A DNA stretch of 26,172 bases. Source: Candidatus Oleimmundimicrobium americanum (GTDB lineage: Bacteria; Actinomycetota; Aquicultoria; UBA3085; Oleimmundimicrobiaceae). Each line of letters begins with the position of its first letter. Within the stretch, counting starts at the first letter, position 1. The stretch spans positions 1-26,172 of the forward strand of contig DFBH01000045.1 of NCBI GenBank assembly GCA_002366545.1, given 5' to 3'. Below the pieces are notes generated by a model that was not told the origin of the DNA, searched no databases, and saw nothing but the letters and a program-made list of their open reading frames with translations. Both the position numbers and the translations under genes were made by a program. Shown here piece after piece: positions 22,208-26,172 of this stretch.

Positions 22208-23662
22208 TTAGAGAGCTGGTTTCTCTTTAAACCCAAACTCCTGCTCAAAAGCATAAGCAGTTCGCAATACCGTCATCTCATCCAAAGTTTTGCCCATTAT
22301 CTGCAAACCAACGGGCAAGCCATCGGCCAAACCGCAGGGAATCGAAATCCCCGGAATCCCAGCCAGGTTTGCAGGAATGGTACAAATATCTGACATATAC
22401 ATTTTAAGCGGATTTTCAAACTTTTCGCCAACTTTAAAAGCAACCGTAGGCGAAGTGGGTGAAACTAAAACATCGTATTTCTCAAAAACTCTATTGAAAT
22501 CATCAACTATCAATGTTCGAACCTTTTGGGCCTGATTATAATAGGCCTCATAATATCCGGCCGAAAGTGCGTATGTACCAAGCATTATTCTTCTTTTTAC
22601 CTCATCCCCAAATCCCTCAGCACGAGTCTTAGAATACATATCAACCATATTTTCAACTTTTTGCTTTGTCCTATGTCCATATCTAACACCATCAAAACGA
22701 GCCAAATTGGAACTTGCTTCAGCAGGTGCAATTAAATAATAAGCAGAAAGGGCAGCATCCACATGCGGTAAAGACACCTCTTCAATCACGGCCCCCATCT
22801 TCTCAAATATTTTTAAAGCATCATTCACCAGCTTTTTAACCTTTGCGTCTATTCCCTCGCCCATAAACTCTTTAGGAACACCTATCTTTAAACCCTTTAT
22901 GTCGGCAGTTAAAGCCCTTGTGTAATCAGGAATTTCCGTGTCCAAAGAAGTGGAGTCCATTAAATCTTTCCCGCAAATCGCGTTTAAAATCAAAGCGCAG
23001 TCGGTGACATCTTTGGTTATCGGCCCAATTTGATCAAGTGAAGACGCAAACGCAATGAGACCGTATCTGGGTACCAAGCCATACGTTGGCTTCATCCCTA
23101 CCACCCCGCAGAGAGAGGCAGGCTGTCTTATGGAGCCACCGGTATCAGAACCCAAAGCAAACACCGCCTCATCTGCTGCAACCGCTGCAGCCGACCCACC
23201 GCTGGAACCACCCGGAACAGTTTTTAAATTCCAAGGATTTGACGTAATCCAAAAAGCGGAGTTCTCGGTTGAAGAACCCATCGCAAATTCATCCATATTG
23301 GTTTTGCCGAGCATCACAATATCTTCATTGAAAAGCCTTTTAACTGCCGTTGAAGAATAAGAGGGGATAAAATTTTCTAAAATTTTGGAAGCACAAGTAG
23401 TTTTAACGCCTTTTGTACACATATTGTCCTTGATTGCAGTGGGGATTCCCGATAAATGAGATATGTCATTGCCCGCTTTTATTTTTTCGTCAACCTCATT
23501 GGCCATCGACAACGCTGGCTCTTCCGTTAAACTTAAGTAGGCTTTAACCTTTTCCTCAACCACACCAATTCTTTCAAAAACATTTTTGCAAAGTTCCACG
23601 GCGGAAACTTCTTTATTCATCAATTTTTTATGTAATTCATGAGCAGTTAGTTTGTGTAACAT
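22208..23662 (-). CDS. gatA: Aspartyl/glutamyl-tRNA amidotransferase subunit A
   Basis: 484 residues, amidase-signature family. The Lys-cisSer-Ser triad is complete: K78 (A-I-K-D-N), S153 (G-G-S-S-G-G-S-A-A) and S177 (D-T-G-G-S-I-R-Q-P-A). It hydrolyses glutamine and channels ammonia to GatB. The start is ATG with GGAGG close upstream. In the usual gatCAB order gatA directly follows gatC; here a four-helix-bundle gene of 127 residues or fewer with inverted-repeat flanks has come in between. Confidence 0.98.
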   Translation of the reverse strand: MLHKLTAHELHKKLMNKEVSAVELCKNVFERIGVVEEKVKAYLSLTEEPALSMANEVDEKIKAGNDISHLSGIPTAIKDNMCTKGVKTTCASKILENFIPSYSSTAVKRLFNEDIVMLGKTNMDEFAMGSSTENSAFWITSNPWNLKTVPGGSSGGSAAAVAADEAVFALGSDTGGSIRQPASLCGVVGMKPTYGLVPRYGLIAFASSLDQIGPITKDVTDCALILNAICGKDLMDSTSLDTEIPDYTRALTADIKGLKIGVPKEFMGEGIDAKVKKLVNDALKIFEKMGAVIEEVSLPHVDAALSAYYLIAPAEASSNLARFDGVRYGHRTKQKVENMVDMYSKTRAEGFGDEVKRRIMLGTYALSAGYYEAYYNQAQKVRTLIVDDFNRVFEKYDVLVSPTSPTVAFKVGEKFENPLKMYMSDICTIPANLAGIPGISIPCGLADGLPVGLQIMGKTLDEMTVLRTAYAFEQEFGFKEKPAL

Positions 23663-23670
23663 AATCCTCC

Positions 23671-23708
23671 ATAAGTCGGTAGTCTCTTAGTCGGGAATCG
23701 GTAATGAG
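23671..23708. repeat. GTCGGGAGTCGGTAG word, copy 3 (right inverted arm of cassette)
   Basis: The part 23687-23708 is the inverted partner of 24096-24118 (20 of 23 positions, one gap). The TAA stop of the four-helix-bundle gene (23689-23687) and its last codons (P-I-P-D) lie inside this arm. Confidence 0.7.
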
Positions 23709-24070
23709 TTTATTAACCCGCTTACCATCTTCGACAATTCAACACACTCTTGTTTTAATTTCTCATGTTGTTTTAAATCTATGTAATCCTGTCTAAAAGA
23801 AAGTTCGAGTAAAGGAACGCACTCATGAATAGATGCCCGTGCCATCCTATAAAATTGTCTTCTTTCAGGATTATTATATCTTCCCGTTCCTTCTGCAATA
23901 TTTAAAGAAATTGACAATGAAGCTCTTCTTAATTGGCTTACGATACCAAACTGCTCGTTTTTAGGAAAATTCTTAGTTACCTCATAAACAATATTTGCAA
24001 AATCAACAGCCCGTTGATACACTTCCAATTTCTCAAAATCAAAGTTTGCTTTTTTATTTTTCAAACCCAC
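23687..24070 (-). CDS. Four-helix-bundle protein (23S rRNA intervening-sequence type)
   Basis: 127 residues from GTG at 24070; the TTG at 24064, 5 nt after AGGAG, is the more natural start (125 residues). F-E-K-L-E-V-Y-Q-R-A-V-D-F, then Q-L-R-R-A-S-L-S-I-S-L-N-I-A-E-G-T-G-R, then F-Y-R-M-A-R-A-S-I-H-E-C match the four-helix-bundle family first known from ORFs in intervening sequences of spirochaete 23S rRNA. Family members assemble as pentamers; their function is unclear. It sits between gatC and gatA, flanked by inverted repeats that supply its own stop codon and touch the gatC stop, so it looks like an inserted cassette. Confidence 0.95.
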   Translation of the reverse strand: MGLKNKKANFDFEKLEVYQRAVDFANIVYEVTKNFPKNEQFGIVSQLRRASLSISLNIAEGTGRYNNPERRQFYRMARASIHECVPLLELSFRQDYIDLKQHEKLKQECVELSKMVSGLINSLPIPD

Positions 24071-24082
24071 TCCTGAGATTTT

Positions 24083-24118
24083 TTGACTCCCAACTCTCGA
24101 CTACCGACTCCCGACTAA
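24083..24118. repeat. GTCGGGAGTCGGTAG word, copy 4 (left inverted arm of cassette)
   Basis: On the minus strand this reads AGTCGGGAGTCGGTAG, then CGAGAGTTGGGAGTC. It is inverted relative to 23687-23708. The gatC stop codon (24117-24115) lies within it. Confidence 0.7.
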
Positions 24119-24399
24119 ATAATCTTTGGTATTCGAAACATTCCTTCTTCTTTTGCAGGAGCATTTAATAAAACATCTTCTTTTGAAAGAGAGGGTTTTT
24201 CCTCATCTTTCCTAAAAACATTTTTAATGGGCAAAACATGAGAAGTTGGTTTAATATCTTTGGTATCAAATTCTGCAATCTTCCCAGCGTGTTCTAATAT
24301 TTGGCTCAACTGCTTGGCAAACTTTTCTTTTTCGTCTTCAGATAAAGAAAGTCTTGCAAGCAACGCCACATGCTCAACTTCTTTCTTGCTAATAGCCAA
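24115..24399 (-). CDS. gatC: Aspartyl/glutamyl-tRNA amidotransferase subunit C
   Basis: 94 residues from the TTG at 24399, with GGGGG 7 nt upstream; the open frame extends to 24594 but the extra N-terminus is the CPBP gene in another frame. I-S-K-K-E-V-E-H-V-A-L-L-A-R-L-S-L and the later D-I-K-P-T-S-H-V-L ... R-K-D-E fit GatC, which stabilises the GatA-GatB contact. The start lies 2 nt after the CPBP stop codon, suggesting translational coupling. Confidence 0.96.
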   Translation of the reverse strand: MAISKKEVEHVALLARLSLSEDEKEKFAKQLSQILEHAGKIAEFDTKDIKPTSHVLPIKNVFRKDEEKPSLSKEDVLLNAPAKEEGMFRIPKII

Positions 24400-24401
24400 C
24401 T

Positions 24402-25100
24402 TTAAACCCCCAAAGAGTAAATGATTAATAATGAAACTAAATTGTTCAAAGCATGAAAAATAATCGGCGGCCCAATTGAATTTTCTCTTTCGTAAAGATA
24501 AACAAGTACAATGCCCAACAATAAAATTGGAACCGTCATCCATAAACTCCCATGAAAAATCGCAAAAATAAAAGAGCTTATTAGAGCAGCCCAAGCAATC
24601 CCAATCTTATCACGCAAGGCGGTGTAGATAAACCCTCTAAAAAAAATTTCTTCCGCCAACGGTGCAACAACTACACTAACGAAAATGGCCAGTAAAAATC
24701 CGGATATCCCTTTCCCAAAAATATCAGGAATGCCCGTAACCATTTTAGGCGGTTCAAAATTTAAAACGCTTGAAGTAAACACAGCATATATCGCCGTTAA
24801 AATTTTAACCAATACAAGCCATATAAAAACCTTTCCTAAAACGGACATAAAGCGAAAGGCCTTAAAACCTAAATCCTTCAAAGAACCGTTACGCTTTTTT
24901 ATCCCAAAAAACCAAACCAGCAAAACCAAAATCAAGTAACTTCCTGTCATTAAAGCTACTCGCCCAAAAGGCGTATTTAGATGTGATTCAGTGGGAGGAC
25001 GAAATAAGCCCAGATACATTTGAAGAGCCAATACTGCCACAAAAACTATAAGAACCTTGCCGATATCTCTAACATCCCAGGAAACTTTTTTACCCTCCAA
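24402..25100 (-). CDS. CPBP family intramembrane metalloprotease
   Basis: 232 residues with six to eight TM helices. The three CPBP (Rce1/Abi-like) motifs are complete: E150-E151-x3-R155 (A-E-E-I-F-F-R-G), F179-x3-H183 (F-A-I-F-H-G) and H216-x3-N220 (H-A-L-N-N). Family members cleave in or near the membrane; bacterial roles include bacteriocin immunity and processing of membrane proteins, and the substrate here is unknown. The start is TTG, overlapping the ligA stop region by 11 bp. gatC follows after 2 bp. Confidence 0.95.
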   Translation of the reverse strand: MEGKKVSWDVRDIGKVLIVFVAVLALQMYLGLFRPPTESHLNTPFGRVALMTGSYLILVLLVWFFGIKKRNGSLKDLGFKAFRFMSVLGKVFIWLVLVKILTAIYAVFTSSVLNFEPPKMVTGIPDIFGKGISGFLLAIFVSVVVAPLAEEIFFRGFIYTALRDKIGIAWAALISSFIFAIFHGSLWMTVPILLLGIVLVYLYERENSIGPPIIFHALNNLVSLLIIYSLGV

Positions 25101-26172
25101 TTAACCTCACAAACTCCTCTTCCTCGATAATCTTTACACCCAAACTCTTTGCCTTATCAAACTTGCTTCCCGGATTTTCTCCAGCGACAACATAGTCGGT
25201 CTTTTTGCTAACGCTGGATGAAACACGACCACCAAGAGCCTTTATCTTTTCACCGGCCTCCTCGCGCGCAAATCGACTAAGTGTGCCGGTAAGCACAAAA
25301 GTCAATCCGCCAAGTTTTTTTGGCGCACCCGTTTCAATCATTTCTCGCAAATTTATCCCGGCACGCTTCAGCTTATCCACAACTTTTAAGTTTCTTTCCT
25401 GCTCAAAAAACTTTATTACGCTTTCAGTAACCGCCGGGCCAATCTCATTTATGGCCGTCAAACCATCAAAACTTGTGTTCTCTAACTCCTCTATTGATGG
25501 AAAATGCTGTGCAAGAACATCCGATATATGGGAACCGACATGTCTTATACCTAACCCAAATAACACTCTTGAAAACGGCCTATTTTTGGAATTGTTAATG
25601 GCATTGTAGAGATTTTCAGCTGATTTTTCTTGAAAATGCCCTATTTTATTAAGCAATTCTTCCTTGGAAAGAAAATATAAATCTGCAATATCTTCTATCG
25701 CTTTATTCTTCAAAAGTTCATCAACAACCGCCGGACCCAGACCATCTATGTCCATAGCTCCTCGGCTTGCCCAGTGTAAAATATGTTCAAATCTCTGGGC
25801 CGGGCACGAGATATTTGTGCATCTTTTTACCGCCTCACCGGGAGGCCTTACGGCTTCAGCTCCACAAACGGGACATCTATTCGGAATTTTATATATTTTC
25901 TCCTCACCTGTACGCCTGCTAGAGATGGGAATTACTACTTCGGGGATAACATCTCCCGCCTTTTGCACCACCACCCAGTCGCCAATGCGAATGTCTTTCC
26001 TCTTCATCTCGTCTTCATTGTGAAGAGTGGCTCTGCTTACCGTCGAACCTGCAACTTTAACAGGCTCTAATACCGCAACGGGAGTAAGCGCACCGGTTCG
26101 ACCAACATTCACCACGATGTCCAAAACTTTTGTGGTTTTCTGTTCAGGAGGAAACTTATAAGCAATTGCCCA
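25090..26172 (-). CDS. ligA: NAD-dependent DNA ligase, C-terminal part (5' end outside window)
   Basis: The reading frame is open from the right edge for 360 codons, roughly the last half of an approximately 670-residue LigA. It begins W-A-I-A-Y-K-F-P-P-E-Q-K-T-T, the end of the adenylation domain. Next comes the OB fold (V-G-R-T-G-A-L-T-P-V-A ... G-D-W-V-V-V-Q-K-A-G-D-V-I-P), and a four-Cys zinc finger (C-P-V-C ... C-T-N-I-S-C). A helix-hairpin-helix region and a C-terminal BRCT domain (L-G-G-L-T-F-V-L-T-G-T-L) complete it. LigA seals nicks in replication and repair using NAD+. The M often placed at 26124 is an internal TTG Leu codon, not a start. Confidence 0.98.
   Translation of the reverse strand, partial: WAIAYKFPPEQKTTKVLDIVVNVGRTGALTPVAVLEPVKVAGSTVSRATLHNEDEMKRKDIRIGDWVVVQKAGDVIPEVVIPISSRRTGEEKIYKIPNRCPVCGAEAVRPPGEAVKRCTNISCPAQRFEHILHWASRGAMDIDGLGPAVVDELLKNKAIEDIADLYFLSKEELLNKIGHFQEKSAENLYNAINNSKNRPFSRVLFGLGIRHVGSHISDVLAQHFPSIEELENTSFDGLTAINEIGPAVTESVIKFFEQERNLKVVDKLKRAGINLREMIETGAPKKLGGLTFVLTGTLSRFAREEAGEKIKALGGRVSSSVSKKTDYVVAGENPGSKFDKAKSLGVKIIEEEEFVRLIGG

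Noticed and set aside
24400..24594. Longer N-terminus for GatC (159 residues)
   Set aside because: The extra residues come from an out-of-frame reading of the CPBP gene; the TTG at 24399 gives the standard GatC start.

Overview
The window looks like chromosomal DNA of a Gram-positive-type bacterium. I would guess a deep Actinomycetota or Bacillota lineage, but the sequence does not settle this. The clues are an LCP (LytR-CpsA-Psr) cell-wall ligase, a long-form hibernation factor, GatCAB amidotransferase, a comF-flgM pair, AGGAGG-type ribosome binding sites and many TTG/GTG starts. Every convincing gene is on the minus strand, so transcription runs from the right edge to the left.

Right part (about 26.2-8.1 kb) is dense housekeeping: 3' end of ligA, a CPBP membrane protease, gatC, a four-helix-bundle cassette gene, gatA, gatB, an LCP protein, then four sugar genes (NDP-sugar pyrophosphorylase, GDP-mannose dehydratase-like SDR, phosphohexomutase, bifunctional phosphoglucose/phosphomannose isomerase). 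Together these four could convert fructose-6-P to GDP-mannose and a 6-deoxy-4-keto sugar for cell-surface glycans. A purine nucleoside phosphorylase, S-adenosylhomocysteine hydrolase, class II aldolase and MtnA follow. They fit salvage of the by-products of SAM use (SAH, methylthioadenosine or 5'-deoxyadenosine). An AEC transporter and comF come next.

Middle (about 8.1-5.8 kb): a small flgM-like gene with a good sigma-28/sigma-D-type promoter directly in front of it, but no other flagellar gene. About 1 kb of GC-rich, repeat-bearing non-coding DNA and a frameshifted gene of unknown function follow. In B. subtilis the comF-flgM-flagellar run ends at hpf-secA. Here the ends (comF, flgM, hpf) remain and the middle is replaced.

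Left part (5.8-0 kb): a restriction-modification operon (vsr, C5-cytosine methyltransferase, a probable PD-(D/E)xK endonuclease with a BamHI-like ExE site), two unrecognised membrane-associated proteins, a cold-shock protein, hpf, an unrecognised 213-residue protein that may be a stand-alone LeuA-regulatory-like domain, and a structured leader-like segment at the edge.

The most unusual aspect is the intergenic DNA. Long spacers are built from degenerate short-period 'words' (8, 10 and 11 bp periods), and some words recur kilobases apart. One such word forms an inverted repeat around the four-helix-bundle gene sitting between gatC and gatA.
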